Notes: a model not told the origin generated them from the letters alone. DNA of 64,000 nt from Anaerotignum lactatifermentans (GCF_016902535.1 NZ_JACSNY010000007.1:1-64000), one strand, 5' to 3'. Counted from the stretch's first letter, positions 19,600 to 29,321 are shown. Numbers and translations: made by a program.

Positions 19600-19621
19600 A
19601 AACATATACCCCCATGGGTAT
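19581..19621 (+). promoter_or_regulatory. CsoR-type operators 2 and 3
   Basis: ATACCCCTATATGTAT (19581-19596) lies between the -35 and -10 elements. ATACCCCCATGGGTAT (19606-19621) lies just after the -10. Both match operator 1, so binding would block the internal promoter. Confidence 0.75.
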
Positions 19622-19635
19622 TGAAAGGAGGATGT

Positions 19636-21507
19636 ATGGTGGAAAAATTAGAAGAACTGCTGGAATGGGGCGGCGTGAAAAAAGACATTCTGCTTCTGGT
19701 ACTTTCCGGTATTTGTCTGCTGGGCAGTATTCTGGGAATTCAGCCCTTTCCCTTTGATCTGGCATGGGTAGCCATTGTGCTTTGCGGCCTGCCCATCATT
19801 TTGGAGGCCATTATCGGTCTGGTGACGGCCTTTGACATCAAGGCGGATGTGCTGGTATCCATGGCGCTGATTGCCTCGGTGTTTATCGGAGAGCATTTTG
19901 CGGCTGGGGAAGTGGCTTTTATTATGCAGCTGGGGGCTTTGCTGGAGGATTTGACAGTGGCCAAGGCCAGAGCGGGTATCGAGAAGCTGGTCCGTTTGAC
20001 CCCCAGAACGGCCAGAAGGATAGTGGATGGAAAGGAAGAAATGATACTGGCAGAAGAGGTGCAGGCGGGAGATATCCTGCGGGTAGTTCCGGGAGAGACC
20101 GTTCCTGTGGACGGCATGATCCTTTCCGGTGAGACTTCGGTGAATCAGGCAGTCATGACCGGGGAATCCCTTCCGGTGGACAAAGGGCCGGGAGATGAAG
20201 TGTCCAGCGGCACCGTCAATCAGTTTGGCTCTTTTGATATGAAGGCTCTGCGGGTAGGCGAGGACAGTTCCATCCAGCGGATGATTCGTCTGGTGCAGTC
20301 TGCCGATGCCGGGAAGGCTAAGATTGTGGGAATTGCCGACCGATGGGCCACTTGGGTGGTGGTGATCGCGCTGGTTTCGGCGGCTCTGACCTGGTTCTTT
20401 ACGGAGGAAATCATCCGCGCCGTGACCATATTGGTTGTATTTTGCCCCTGCGCTTTGGTGCTGGCAACGCCTACGGCCATTATGGCGGCCATTGGCAACG
20501 CCACGAAGCATGGCTTTTTGGTGCGGGAAGGGGACGCCCTGGAACGTCTGGCGGCTGTTTCCCGGCTTACCTTTGATAAAACAGGGACATTGACCTACGG
20601 CAAACCAAAAGTGACAGCAGTTTACAGCGATTTGCCGGGATTGGGAAAAGAGGAGCTGTATAGAATGGCCGCCGCGGCGGAAAAGCGCTCGGAGCATCCT
20701 CTGGGCAAGGCGGTTGTGCAGTGTTGTGAAAAGGAGAGCAGTCATCTTCTGCCGGAAGCGGAGAATTTTCAGATGCTGCCGGGCCGCGGTGTGGCGGCTC
20801 TGGTGGAAGGCAGGGAAATTCTGGCGGGAAATACGGAGCTGTTGGCGGATCATCAAATTAGGCTGTCTGAAACAATACAGGCAGAGGCGGAAAAACACCG
20901 GCTGGAAGGCTGTACCATTATCTATGTGGCCATAGACCGTCAGGCGGCGGGATTTTTGGCTCTGGCCGATACACTGCGCCAGGATGCGGCGGAAACCATA
21001 GAGGGCGTAAAGGCCGCTGGTGTAACGCCGGTACTGCTGACGGGAGACCATGAAAACGCCGCCAAACATATTGCGTCAGCCCTGGGAATCACAGAGGTCT
21101 ACGCCGGGTGCCTGCCGGAGGACAAGCTGAACCGCATCGACGAGTACCAGAAGGACGGCAGACAGGTCTGTATGATGGGGGACGGCATCAACGATGCGCC
21201 TGCGCTGAAAAAAGCCTATGTGGGCATCGCCATGGGCGGGATCGGCAGTGATATTGCCGTAGAGGCGGCGGATATTGCGCTGGTGAATGATGATATCCGG
21301 CAACTGCCCCATTTGCTGCGGCTGGCGAAACGAATGATGTTTACGATCAAATGTAATCTGACCTTTTCCATGACTCTGAATTTTATCGCCATTATTCTGG
21401 CTATGACTGGCGTATTGAATCCCATTATTGGGGCGCTGGTACATAATGCCGGGTCTGTACTGGTAATTCTCAATTCGGCGCTGCTGCTGAAATGGAAGAA
21501 AGCCTGA
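19636..21507 (+). CDS. Heavy-metal P1B-type ATPase without an HMA domain
   Basis: A 623-residue membrane pump. Motifs: CPC at 270-272 in the transport helix, phosphorylated Asp314 in DKTGT, SEHPLG, TGDHENAA and GDGINDAPAL. There is no N-terminal CxxC metal-binding domain. The last two helices read TLNFIAII and ALVHNAGSVLVILNS. They lack the Tyr/Asn and MxxSS signature of CopA and the Lys/DxG signature of ZntA/CadA, and resemble the CtpC-type pattern instead. Copper efflux is suggested by the CsoR operators, but the metal is uncertain. The start may be ATG 19636 or GTG 19639; AAAGGAGG at 19624-19631. Confidence 0.85.
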   Translation: MVEKLEELLEWGGVKKDILLLVLSGICLLGSILGIQPFPFDLAWVAIVLCGLPIILEAIIGLVTAFDIKADVLVSMALIASVFIGEHFAAGEVAFIMQLGALLEDLTVAKARAGIEKLVRLTPRTARRIVDGKEEMILAEEVQAGDILRVVPGETVPVDGMILSGETSVNQAVMTGESLPVDKGPGDEVSSGTVNQFGSFDMKALRVGEDSSIQRMIRLVQSADAGKAKIVGIADRWATWVVVIALVSAALTWFFTEEIIRAVTILVVFCPCALVLATPTAIMAAIGNATKHGFLVREGDALERLAAVSRLTFDKTGTLTYGKPKVTAVYSDLPGLGKEELYRMAAAAEKRSEHPLGKAVVQCCEKESSHLLPEAENFQMLPGRGVAALVEGREILAGNTELLADHQIRLSETIQAEAEKHRLEGCTIIYVAIDRQAAGFLALADTLRQDAAETIEGVKAAGVTPVLLTGDHENAAKHIASALGITEVYAGCLPEDKLNRIDEYQKDGRQVCMMGDGINDAPALKKAYVGIAMGGIGSDIAVEAADIALVNDDIRQLPHLLRLAKRMMFTIKCNLTFSMTLNFIAIILAMTGVLNPIIGALVHNAGSVLVILNSALLLKWKKA

Positions 21508-21528
21508 AAAAGAAAAAGTATCCTGCGG

Positions 21529-21558
21529 CCGCGGACAGATCTGTCCGCGGTCTTTTTT
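21529..21558 (+). terminator. Terminator after the P-type ATPase
   Basis: CCGCGGACAG/CTGTCCGCGG stem with an AT core, followed by TCTTTTTT. Confidence 0.9.
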
Positions 21559-21658
21559 GCCGGGGAAAGGGGGCAAAGGCGCTTTGACCGTCAGAGGCTC
21601 TATTCTGATTCCGGTACGGAAAACGGGCCGCAGGATTTTGCGGAAGACCGCATTTTTC

Positions 21659-21687
21659 TTGACTTTTTCATAGAAAAAAGGTATCTT
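21659..21687 (+). promoter_or_regulatory. ecf operon promoter
   Basis: TTGACT, 17-base spacer, TATCTT; about 85 bases before ecfA1. Confidence 0.65.
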
Positions 21688-21770
21688 ATTGATAGCTGTG
21701 AGTATTTACGCCATAGACTATGAAAGATGGAAGAAATCTTCTTCCTGAAAGAAAAGGTGAACAGGAAATT

Positions 21771-22637
21771 ATGAAAATGATTAAGGCCAAAGATCTGACC
21801 TACGAGTATATTCGCGTTATGGAAACGGATCATGGCACTAAGGAAGAAAAGGTATCTGCTCTCAAGCAGGTCAACATGGAAATAGAACAGGGAGATTTTA
21901 TCGCTGTCCTGGGCCATAACGGCTCCGGGAAATCTACCTTTGCCAAGCAGATCAACGCGCTGCTGCAGCCTACCGGCGGCACCCTCTGGGTGAAGGACAT
22001 GGATACCAAAAACGACGCGCTGGTTTGGGATATCCGCCAGACGGCGGGAATGGTGTTCCAGAACCCCGATAACCAGCTGGTAGCCACGGTAGTAGAAGAG
22101 GATATTGCTTTTGGACCGGAAAACATGGGCGTAGAACCCAAGGAGATCCGCCGTCGGGTGGATGAGGCGCTGGCAACGGTGCGCATGGAGGAATACGCTA
22201 CCCATACCCCGTCTAAGCTCTCCGGCGGACAGAAGCAGAGAATCGCCATTGCCGGTGTGCTGGCCATGAAGCCGGACTGCATCGTATTGGACGAGCCTAC
22301 GGCCATGCTGGACCCTGTGGGACGCCGGGAGGTCATGGAGACCATTGAACGGCTGAATAAAGAAGAGGGGATCACCATGATCCTCATTACCCACTATATG
22401 GACGAAGCGGTACGGGCGGACAAGGTCTTTGTCATTGATGATGGGGACCTAGTCATGCAGGGGACGCCACGGGAAATCTTTTCCCAGGTGGAAGAACTGA
22501 AGAAATACGGTCTGGATGTGCCTCAGGTAACAGAGGTGGCGTATCTTCTGCGGAAGGAAGGTATTGACCTTCCGGCGGATATTCTGACGATAGAAGAAAT
22601 GGTAGGTGCGGTATGTCAATTAAAATCAACCATTTAA
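21771..22637 (+). CDS. ecfA1: ECF transporter ATPase EcfA1
   Basis: A 288-residue ABC ATPase of the energy-coupling module that drives vitamin uptake. Walker [11 protein letters not shown]-loop [10 protein letters not shown] (the NPDNQ form typical of EcfA1), signature [13 protein letters not shown], Walker [13 protein letters not shown]. The start at 21771 is preceded by AAAGGTGA; an upstream ATG at 21720 has no clear site. It overlaps ecfA2 by 25 bases. No substrate-binding S component lies nearby, so it likely serves several unlinked ones (group II). Confidence 0.94.
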   Translation: MKMIKAKDLTYEYIRVMETDHGTKEEKVSALKQVNMEIEQGDFIAVLGHNGSGKSTFAKQINALLQPTGGTLWVKDMDTKNDALVWDIRQTAGMVFQNPDNQLVATVVEEDIAFGPENMGVEPKEIRRRVDEALATVRMEEYATHTPSKLSGGQKQRIAIAGVLAMKPDCIVLDEPTAMLDPVGRREVMETIERLNKEEGITMILITHYMDEAVRADKVFVIDDGDLVMQGTPREIFSQVEELKKYGLDVPQVTEVAYLLRKEGIDLPADILTIEEMVGAVCQLKSTI

Positions 22638-23470
22638 CCCATATATATAATCCCGGTACGGCCTTTGAGAAAAAGGCACTGGATGATGTAAGCCTGGAGA
22701 TCCCCAAGGGGCAGTTTGTGGGCCTCATCGGTCATACAGGCTCCGGGAAATCTACTTTGATCCAGCATCTGAACGGGATCATTTCCCCTACCTCCGGCGA
22801 GATCCTGCTGGATGGGGAGAATATTCATAAGGATAAGGCAAAGCTGAAGGAAGTGCGCCGCCGTATCGGGCTGGCCTTCCAGTACCCGGAGTACCAGCTC
22901 TTTGAAATGACGGTTTATAAGGATGTAGCCTTTGGCCCTACCAATATGGGCCTTTCTCCTGAGGAGATCCATGAAAGTGTCATTTCCGCGTTACAGACCG
23001 TAGGTCTGTCGGAGGAAGTTTATGAAAAATCTCCCTTTGAGCTGTCCGGCGGCCAGAAGCGGCGTGTGGCCATTGCCGGTGTGCTGGCCATGAATCCGGA
23101 GGTATTGATTCTGGACGAGCCGACGGCAGGTCTGGACCCCAGAGGCCGGGACGAGATTTTACAGGCCATCAAAGAACTGCACGAAAAACGGGGCATCACG
23201 GTCATTCTGGTGAGCCACAGCATGGAGGACGTGGCAAAGCTGGTGGATCGCATCATTGTGATGCATCGGGGCAAGGCGGCCATGGAAGGCACCCCCAGAG
23301 AGATCTTTTCTCATGTGGAAGACCTGGAGAAGATGGGGCTGGCGGCGCCGCAGGTCAGCTACGTTTTCGCGGAGCTGAAAAAGCGGAGCTTTGATGTGCC
23401 TACAGATGTATATACCATAGAAGAAGCCAAAGAGGCTTTGCTGAAATTGATAAAGCAGGTGAAAGCATGA
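22613..23470 (+). CDS. ecfA2: ECF transporter ATPase EcfA2
   Basis: A 285-residue ABC ATPase, partner of EcfA1. Walker [11 protein letters not shown]-loop [10 protein letters not shown] (the YPEYQ form typical of EcfA2), signature [13 protein letters not shown], Walker [12 protein letters not shown]. It overlaps ecfA1 at its start and ecfT at its end (ATGA). Confidence 0.94.
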   Translation: MSIKINHLTHIYNPGTAFEKKALDDVSLEIPKGQFVGLIGHTGSGKSTLIQHLNGIISPTSGEILLDGENIHKDKAKLKEVRRRIGLAFQYPEYQLFEMTVYKDVAFGPTNMGLSPEEIHESVISALQTVGLSEEVYEKSPFELSGGQKRRVAIAGVLAMNPEVLILDEPTAGLDPRGRDEILQAIKELHEKRGITVILVSHSMEDVAKLVDRIIVMHRGKAAMEGTPREIFSHVEDLEKMGLAAPQVSYVFAELKKRSFDVPTDVYTIEEAKEALLKLIKQVKA

Positions 23471-24291
23471 TTCGGGATATTACCATCGGTCAGTACTACC
23501 CGGCGGAGTCGCCGATCCATCGGCTGGACGCCAGAGTCAAGATCGTTGTGACATTTTTATATATTGTATCGCTGTTTATCGTCAATACCATTATGGGGTA
23601 TGTGATCGTAACGGCGCTGCTGGGCGTGGTGATCCATGCCTCTAAGGTCCCTGTGAAGTTTATGCTGCGGGGGCTGAAAAGCATTATAATTATCATTCTT
23701 TTTACGGCGGTCATCAATCTGTTCATGACACGGGGGGACCATATTCTCTGGAGCTGGAAGTTTTTGACCATTACAACGGAAGGGCTGTATATGGCCATCA
23801 AAATGTGTGTCAGACTGGTTCTTTTGATTGTAGGCTCCTCTCTGATGACATTGACCACAACGCCCATCCAGCTGACAGACGGCATTGAGTATTTGCTGCG
23901 GCCTTTGAAAAAGATTGGCGTGCCGGCGCATGAGATTGCCATGATGATGACCATTGCTCTGCGTTTTATCCCCACACTGCTGGATGAAACGGACAAGATC
24001 ATGAAGGCACAGCAGGCCAGAGGCGCGGACTTTGATACAGGGAACATGATACAGAAGGCAAAAAGCCTGATCCCTATTCTGGTGCCGCTGTTTATTTCCG
24101 CCTTTCGCCGGGCGGAGGAACTGGCTATGGCCATGGAGGCCAGATGCTACCACGGCGATGAGAACAGAACCCGTATGAACGTAATGCGGATGCGGGGCAG
24201 GGACTATCGGGCGGCTGTCATGACGGCGGTATATCTTTGCGTTGTGGTAGGGTTGCGGATCGCCGCAGGTCATTTGACATTTATGATTTAA
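23467..24291 (+). CDS. ecfT: ECF transporter transmembrane component EcfT
   Basis: A 274-residue membrane protein, RDITIGQYYPAESPIHRLDA, with about five to six hydrophobic segments. The cytoplasmic coupling helices carry the Ala-Arg-Gly motif (QQARGADFD and MEARCYHGD), which engages the two ATPases. Its ATG overlaps the ecfA2 stop. It scaffolds S components in the membrane. Confidence 0.94.
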   Translation: MIRDITIGQYYPAESPIHRLDARVKIVVTFLYIVSLFIVNTIMGYVIVTALLGVVIHASKVPVKFMLRGLKSIIIIILFTAVINLFMTRGDHILWSWKFLTITTEGLYMAIKMCVRLVLLIVGSSLMTLTTTPIQLTDGIEYLLRPLKKIGVPAHEIAMMMTIALRFIPTLLDETDKIMKAQQARGADFDTGNMIQKAKSLIPILVPLFISAFRRAEELAMAMEARCYHGDENRTRMNVMRMRGRDYRAAVMTAVYLCVVVGLRIAAGHLTFMI

Positions 24292-24306
24292 GAAAGGAAC
24301 AGAACC

Positions 24307-24361
24307 GCAGAAATGCAGGCTGCTTGAAGTCTGTATTTTTGTGGTTTTCTGCATTTTTTTC
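24307..24361 (+). terminator. Terminator after ecfT
   Basis: GCAGAAA pairs with TTTCTGC, with inner AACC/GGTT possibilities, followed by ATTTTTTT. Confidence 0.65.
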
Positions 24362-24414
24362 AAATTCCGGAGGAGGGCGGAAAGGCACTTTGCCGGAAAC
24401 ATTTCGGGGAGGAA

Positions 24415-25461
24415 ATGGGCGTGCGGAATCGGGAAATTTCGTTTTGTAATATGATCCTTTGCCTGTTGGTTATGTGGATTCATATTTGTTCTGTGGCGGT
24501 GAGCACATGGGACAAGGCCAGCGGGGCCTTTTTTGCAGTGGAAATGACATGGCGGCTTTCCGCTTTTGTGGTGCAGGGCTTTCTTTTTCTGTCTGCGCTG
24601 AAACTTTTTCGGAACATGGAAAAAAAGCCTTTTTCCTACGGCCCTTTTTTGTGGGGGCGTATTCGGAAAATCGGCGTGCCGTATCTTATTGCCGTTCTGG
24701 TCTCTTATCTGGGGCTGATCTGGCTGGGGTATTATGCCTTTGATCTGAAATTTTTGGTGAAGTCCGCGCTTTTGGGCAATATGATCGCCCCTTTTTACTT
24801 TATCATTATTCTGTTTCAGTTTTATGTGCTGATGCCCGTATGGCGCTGGATGGTGAAAAAAGTGGATTTCTGGGCAGCGGCGGTCAGCGCTGTTTTGCTG
24901 ATGGCGGCGTTCCATGACGGCCTGCCTTCTATGATTGCCATGGTTTCCCCGGGAACGGCCTTCCCTTATAATGACCGTGTCTTTACCTCCTATCTGGCCT
25001 ATTGGGTGCTGGGGTGTTATGCAGGAAGGAACTACGACGTCTTTCTGGAGAGTTTGCAGCGGAATAAGGGTGTGATTTTCTGTCTGTTCCTGATTTCCGC
25101 CTGTGCCGACGGCCTGCTGTATTACGGCATGGTCAGAGGAATGTTGGCAGTACCTTTTCTGGAGGACATTCATCGGCTTTATGTGGTGTTTGCCATGGCA
25201 TTTTTGTTTTTGCTGGGGGATACGCTGGGCCGGAAGGTCATGGAAAACAGGGTGTGTCAGGCAGTGGACGCCTTCAGCTATGAGCTGTACCTGTACCATG
25301 GCATCTGGCTGTATGTGGTGCAGGACCGGCTTCTGGGTCTGTTGGGCATTTCCAATTACGGCGCGGCTCTGGCGGCAAGGATATTTTGCTGTTATGGTCT
25401 GGCGGTCGCGGTCGCTTTGGCAGTACAATATTTGCGAAAAAGAAAGGCGGATATGGGATGA
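24415..25461 (+). CDS. Membrane acyltransferase (acyltransferase 3 family)
   Basis: A 348-residue protein with about ten hydrophobic segments. EISFCNMILCLLVMWIHICS at the start resembles the family's first helix with its catalytic-region His. GRIRKIGVPYLIA, which follows, is the conserved Arg-containing loop (R-x-x-x-x-x-P). Such proteins O-acylate cell-surface sugars or lipids; the substrate here is unknown. GGGGAGG precedes the ATG. Its stop overlaps truA (ATGA), so the two are translationally coupled, though functionally unrelated. Confidence 0.82.
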   Translation: MGVRNREISFCNMILCLLVMWIHICSVAVSTWDKASGAFFAVEMTWRLSAFVVQGFLFLSALKLFRNMEKKPFSYGPFLWGRIRKIGVPYLIAVLVSYLGLIWLGYYAFDLKFLVKSALLGNMIAPFYFIIILFQFYVLMPVWRWMVKKVDFWAAAVSAVLLMAAFHDGLPSMIAMVSPGTAFPYNDRVFTSYLAYWVLGCYAGRNYDVFLESLQRNKGVIFCLFLISACADGLLYYGMVRGMLAVPFLEDIHRLYVVFAMAFLFLLGDTLGRKVMENRVCQAVDAFSYELYLYHGIWLYVVQDRLLGLLGISNYGAALAARIFCCYGLAVAVALAVQYLRKRKADMG

Positions 25462-26207
25462 GGATATTATTGACCATTGCCTATGATGGAACGAGATACA
25501 GCGGCTGGCAGAAGCAGAAATCGCCGGAGGTGCTGACGGTGGAGGGTGAGCTGGAAAAAGGCCTGCGGGCCCTTTTTCGGGACAAGGAGCTGGAGTGTAT
25601 CGGCGCCAGCCGGACGGACCGGGGCGTTCATGCTTTGGGCCAGCGGGCGGTGGTAGATGTGGAGACCACCATTCCCGTGGAGAAAATTCCCCTTGCCATC
25701 CGTCCTTTTCTGCCGGAGGATATTGTGGTGACGGCGGCCAGAGAAGTGCCAACGGCGTTTCACCCCCGTTATGACTGCGTGAAAAAAACATATGAATACC
25801 GCATTTACCATGGGAAATATAAAAACCCAAAGGAACGGCTGTACAGCACCTTTGTCTATCACGATCTGGATGTGGAGAAAATGAACGAAGGCGCGAAAGC
25901 CTTTGTGGGCACTCATGATTTTGCCGCGTTCTGCGCCGCGGGGAGCAGTGTTTCTACTACGGTGCGGACCATTTTCGACTGCCACATGGAGCAGGAAGGC
26001 CAGCAGATCCGTATTCTGGTGACGGGCGACGGGTTTTTGTACAATATGGTGCGGATCATTGCCGGGACGCTGATTGCCGTAGGCCAGGGAAAACTTCCCG
26101 CCGAAGGGGTGGCCGGTATCATTGAAAGCAGAGATCGGACGCAGGCGGGCCAGACAGCGGAGCCCCAGGGCCTGACTTTGCTGGAAATTTATTATGATTT
26201 GCCTTAG
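25458..26207 (+). CDS. truA: tRNA pseudouridine(38-40) synthase
   Basis: A 249-residue TruA. Catalytic Asp54 lies in GASRTDRGVHALGQ. The N-terminal YDGTRYSGWQ and the later FHPRYDCVKKTYEYRI and GDGFLYNMVRIIAG are signatures. It modifies the anticodon stem-loop. It starts inside the acyltransferase stop codon; a position just before rplM-rpsI is common in Firmicutes, here with a separate promoter in between. Confidence 0.95.
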   Translation: MRILLTIAYDGTRYSGWQKQKSPEVLTVEGELEKGLRALFRDKELECIGASRTDRGVHALGQRAVVDVETTIPVEKIPLAIRPFLPEDIVVTAAREVPTAFHPRYDCVKKTYEYRIYHGKYKNPKERLYSTFVYHDLDVEKMNEGAKAFVGTHDFAAFCAAGSSVSTTVRTIFDCHMEQEGQQIRILVTGDGFLYNMVRIIAGTLIAVGQGKLPAEGVAGIIESRDRTQAGQTAEPQGLTLLEIYYDLP

Positions 26208-26214
26208 AAATCCC

Positions 26215-26243
26215 TTGACACCGGTATTTCGGCGTATTATAAT
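26215..26243 (+). promoter_or_regulatory. rplM-rpsI promoter, perfect consensus
   Basis: TTGACA (26215-26220), 17 bases, TATAAT (26238-26243). About 170 bases of leader follow. Confidence 0.93.
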
Positions 26244-26249
26244 AATAAA

Positions 26250-26413
26250 GCTGTGATTTAGATTTTAAGACGCTTTGCGTTTTAAATATAGTTTCTCAAG
26301 GTGGGACCCAATAAGTTATGAGGTAAAAGGCATAATGGAGATTGCAGGGATATTCCCGTATCGCTGTAAAGTCAAAGGGTCGAACAAAAAAATAATAAGG
26401 GAGGTAAAGAACC
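26250..26413 (+). promoter_or_regulatory. Probable L13 leader RNA
   Basis: The untranslated region before rplM includes a hairpin AAGACGC-TTT-GCGTTTT (about 26267-26283) and further short pairings. Firmicutes rplM genes often carry an L13-leader autoregulatory RNA. The assignment is by position; I cannot confirm the consensus. Confidence 0.45.
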
Positions 26414-26851
26414 ATGAGAACAACTTACATTGCGAAAGAAGCAGATGTAGTAAAGAAGTGGTATGTTGTTGACGCAACAGATCTGACACTGGGCCGTCTG
26501 GCTTCCGAAATCGCAAACATCTTAAGAGGTAAAAACAAACCCCAGTACGCACCCAACGTTGACATGGGCGACTATGTGATCGTGGTAAACGCGGAAAAAA
26601 TTGCTGTAACAGGCAAAAAGCTGACACAGAAACTGTATCAGCATCACACAGGCTACATTGGTGGTCTGAAAACAGTAAGACTGGACAAAATGCTGGAAAC
26701 ACACCCTGAAAGAGTTATCGAACATGCTGTAAAAGGTATGCTTCCTAAAAACGCTCTGGGCAGAAAAATGTTCTCCAAACTGCATGTTTACGCAGGCGCG
26801 GAACATCCCCACGCAGCGCAGAAACCTGAAGTTTTGGAACTGAAATTTTAA
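26414..26851 (+). CDS. rplM: 50S ribosomal protein L13
   Basis: A 145-residue L13: [60 protein letters not shown] and [17 protein letters not shown] at 26399-26405. Transcribed with rpsI from the consensus promoter. Confidence 0.97.
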   Translation: MRTTYIAKEADVVKKWYVVDATDLTLGRLASEIANILRGKNKPQYAPNVDMGDYVIVVNAEKIAVTGKKLTQKLYQHHTGYIGGLKTVRLDKMLETHPERVIEHAVKGMLPKNALGRKMFSKLHVYAGAEHPHAAQKPEVLELKF

Positions 26852-26869
26852 TCGAAGGAGGAAGGCATA

Positions 26870-27262
26870 ATGGCAGCAGCTAGATATTACGGTACAGGCA
26901 GAAGAAAATCTTCCGTAGCAAGAGTTTATCTGGTACCCGGCAGTGGTAAAATCACAATCAACAAAAGAGATATCGACGAATATTTCGGTCTGGAAACACT
27001 GAAACTGATCGTTCGTCAGCCTCTGGAACTGACAGAAACAACCGCAAAATTTGACGTTCTGGTAAACGTAAAAGGCGGCGGCTTCACAGGTCAGGCAGGC
27101 GCAATCAGACATGGTATCTCCAGAGCTCTGCTGCAGGCAGACGGCGATTTCAGACCTTCTCTGAAAAAAGCTGGCTTCCTGACAAGAGACCCTCGTATGA
27201 AAGAAAGAAAGAAATATGGTCTCAAAGCAGCAAGAAGAGCACCTCAGTTCTCCAAGAGATAA
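26870..27262 (+). CDS. rpsI: 30S ribosomal protein S9
   Basis: A 130-residue S9: [40 protein letters not shown], and the tail RAPQFSKR whose last Arg touches P-site tRNA. The gene is intact although a mobile element is inserted at its very 3' end: the 13-bp att core covers the last codons and stop. The original transcription terminator has been displaced to 41.8 kb and an element-borne terminator now serves. Confidence 0.97.
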   Translation: MAAARYYGTGRRKSSVARVYLVPGSGKITINKRDIDEYFGLETLKLIVRQPLELTETTAKFDVLVNVKGGGFTGQAGAIRHGISRALLQADGDFRPSLKKAGFLTRDPRMKERKKYGLKAARRAPQFSKR

Positions 27263-27264
27263 TT
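27252..27264 (+). repeat. attL: left junction core of the integrated element
   Basis: CCAAGAGATAATT, spanning the last rpsI codons and stop. The same 13 bases recur at 39333-39345 and 41777-41789. The integrase gene lies just inside. Confidence 0.88.
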
Positions 27265-27423
27265 TCCACTGCTTCTCAGTACGTCTTTGGACGCTGTTTT
27301 GCAGAAAACTGGATGGTTTTGGAGTTGTGAGAGTTCCTCAGAAGTGTTCCGTTTTACTCCGTAAGGAGCAAGCAAGGAGCACACAAGGAACAAGAATCGC
27401 AAGCGAAAACAAAAGCCTTATGA

Positions 27424-27467
27424 AGCAGGAGATCGTTCCACAAGGAGCGTATCTCCTGCTTTTTTTG
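27424..27467 (+). terminator. Terminator between rpsI and the integrase gene
   Basis: AGCAGGAGAT pairs with ATCTCCTGCT, followed by TTTTTTT. It belongs to the element and probably now ends rplM-rpsI transcription. Confidence 0.85.
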
Positions 27468-27493
27468 TGCTGCACGGTTTTTCCTTCTTCCTT

Positions 27494-28546
27494 TTAGATC
27501 TTGTTGATTGCCTCCACCAGTGTTTCAATATCCAGGTGGGTGTAGACACGTTCGGTGAGCGTCATGGCACCGGAGTGTCCCACAATCTTCTTGATCATGG
27601 TTTGGTCTACATGGGCCTCTGTCAGCATGGAGATGCAGGTGTGCCGGGTACAGTGTGGCGTCTGGTCATATCCAAGCTGCTCCATCAGGGGTGTGAAGTA
27701 ACTGTCGTAATAGTTCCTGTAATCGAAGTGCTTTTGGTCCGGCGTGTGGAGCAGATATTCACACTGAGAACCTTCGTACCATGCTTTGTAGAATGGCAGC
27801 ACCTTGTCGGCAATGGGGACTTTCCGCAGGCCGTTCTCGGTTTTGCTGGCGATCACATCAAAGTACTGTTCTTCCAGATGTACGTTTTCCTTCTTCAAGT
27901 CCAGGAACTCCGAGATGCGGCAGCCGTTGTAGATCAGCATCAGCACGATTTGATAGTACGGATCTTCCGCAAGCTCCCACAGGCGGGCAATCTGCTCCTT
28001 TGTGAACTTGTTCCGGTCACGCTTGTTGGGGTTCTTATCCTTGTACCGGCTCAAATCCACAAACTCGGAGTAATCCTTGTTGCAGATGTCGTTTTTCATG
28101 GCGTAGGCGTACAGCTGATTGAACAGCCCCTTGAGTTTTTTTAGGGTGGGGTAATTCTTCCCGCAGGTGTCCACCACAAATTGAAGATCCATCAGCCGAA
28201 TATCCCGAAATACCTTGTTGTAAAGTGTTCCGCATACCCGATAGGACGCCTCATAGCCTTTTACATTTGACTTGGAGATGGTGGGAAACTTCTCCTTTGA
28301 CCAGCGTTCATAGACCTCCTGGAAGGTGGCCTTGGATGCCTTGATGTCAAAGGGATTGTTGTTGTACTCTGCCAGCATTTGCAGCCCCTCTGCTCTGGTT
28401 GCCGCATAGCCGATGGTAATTTGTTCCTGAACAGACTTTCCAGTTTCAGGGTTGACGTGCCACCCTACCGTTTTCCTCACTGCATAGGGCCTTCTTCGCT
28501 TTCCGGACATTTTCTTGACGCTTCCATATCCGTTGGGTAATCTCAA
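27494..28546 (-). CDS. Tyrosine site-specific integrase
   Basis: A 350-residue phage-type integrase. The catalytic set is visible: Arg210 (GCRISEFL), Lys235, His298-x2-Arg301 (HCTRH), His324 and Tyr335 (RVYTH). The N terminus (NGYGSVKKMSGKRRRPYAVR) looks like the arm-binding beta-sheet domain, followed by a SAM-like core-binding domain (about 70-160). The start is TTG 28546 with AAAGGAAG about 11 bases upstream; ATG 28510 is an alternative. It lies next to attL, reading toward it, and should recombine the CCAAGAGATAATT cores. Confidence 0.93.
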   Translation of the reverse strand: MRLPNGYGSVKKMSGKRRRPYAVRKTVGWHVNPETGKSVQEQITIGYAATRAEGLQMLAEYNNNPFDIKASKATFQEVYERWSKEKFPTISKSNVKGYEASYRVCGTLYNKVFRDIRLMDLQFVVDTCGKNYPTLKKLKGLFNQLYAYAMKNDICNKDYSEFVDLSRYKDKNPNKRDRNKFTKEQIARLWELAEDPYYQIVLMLIYNGCRISEFLDLKKENVHLEEQYFDVIASKTENGLRKVPIADKVLPFYKAWYEGSQCEYLLHTPDQKHFDYRNYYDSYFTPLMEQLGYDQTPHCTRHTCISMLTEAHVDQTMIKKIVGHSGAMTLTERVYTHLDIETLVEAINKI

Positions 28547-28613
28547 AAAATCTCAAACTTCCTTTCTCCCAGCGTTTGAATTAAATTTGATGAAGGGTAT
28601 GCAACACCCTTTG

Positions 28614-29240
28614 TTATTCCTGGTCGCCGTTTTCTTCGGCGGCCTTTTTCATTTTCTCCAGCATCTGCCGATCCAGTTCGTTGCGCCGCTGAATGCGCTC
28701 CAAATCGGAGAGGACTTCCACTTCCTTGTCCTGAAGTTTGGCATCTGCGTAGTAGGCCAGTTCCTTTTCAATCCAGCGGTCAAAGGATTCCTGATCGGTC
28801 CAATAGGTTTCCAGCTTTTCACGTTCGTCCCGGAACTCTTCCAAAATCAGGCACAGGGAATCGTTCATCTCTGCGGAGTGGTCATTTCCATTGAATTTCA
28901 GGGAGCAGGACCATTCTTCGCTGTGGGGTGGGCGCTGGACGTCGATCTCGAACCGGATACCGGCCTTCTTGTTTAATTGGTAAAGAACCGCTATCACATC
29001 AGACAGGCTATCCAACTGGATTTCAGGTTTCTGGTAGCCAATCAGGTCTGCCGGAGATATGTTTAAGATTTTGGCGATGGCATTGATCATCGCTATGGAT
29101 GGCTCAATTTCACCGCTTTCGTATTTTTGAACTGTGCGCATCGTCTTGTCCAGACGCTGTGCCAGCTCTGTTTGGCTCAAGTGAGCGGCCTTGCGGGCTG
29201 CCTTGATTCTCTCGCCAATTTCGGCTGGGTTGCTGTGCAT
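28614..29240 (-). CDS. XRE-family transcriptional regulator
   Basis: A 208-residue protein. An N-terminal HTH_3 domain (about residues 5-62) reads IGERIKAARKAAHLSQTELA ... TMRTVQKYESGEIEPSIAMI. The C-terminal 130 residues are acidic and charged without a recognised domain; no Ser-Lys peptidase pair of LexA/CI type is evident. It is divergent from the replication/mobilisation genes, with two matched operator palindromes in the shared intergenic region, so it is the likely element repressor. ATG 29240 has the best spacing from GAGGTG. Confidence 0.85.
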   Translation of the reverse strand: MHSNPAEIGERIKAARKAAHLSQTELAQRLDKTMRTVQKYESGEIEPSIAMINAIAKILNISPADLIGYQKPEIQLDSLSDVIAVLYQLNKKAGIRFEIDVQRPPHSEEWSCSLKFNGNDHSAEMNDSLCLILEEFRDEREKLETYWTDQESFDRWIEKELAYYADAKLQDKEVEVLSDLERIQRRNELDRQMLEKMKKAAEENGDQE

Positions 29241-29293
29241 TGTCATCACCTCGTTTGTATTGTAACACGAAGCCGTACGAATTACAAGGTCGC

Positions 29294-29316
29294 AATACGA
29301 ATAATTTTTTCGTATT
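29294..29316. promoter_or_regulatory. Element operator OL
   Basis: AATACGA-N9-TCGTATT, a perfect 7-bp palindrome ending six bases before the -35 box of the rightward promoter. Confidence 0.7.
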
Positions 29317-29321
29317 TAGTG

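Noticed and set aside
27467-28144. 225-codon plus-strand frame opposite the integrase
   Set aside because: Antisense shadow; the minus-strand frame has all catalytic integrase residues.
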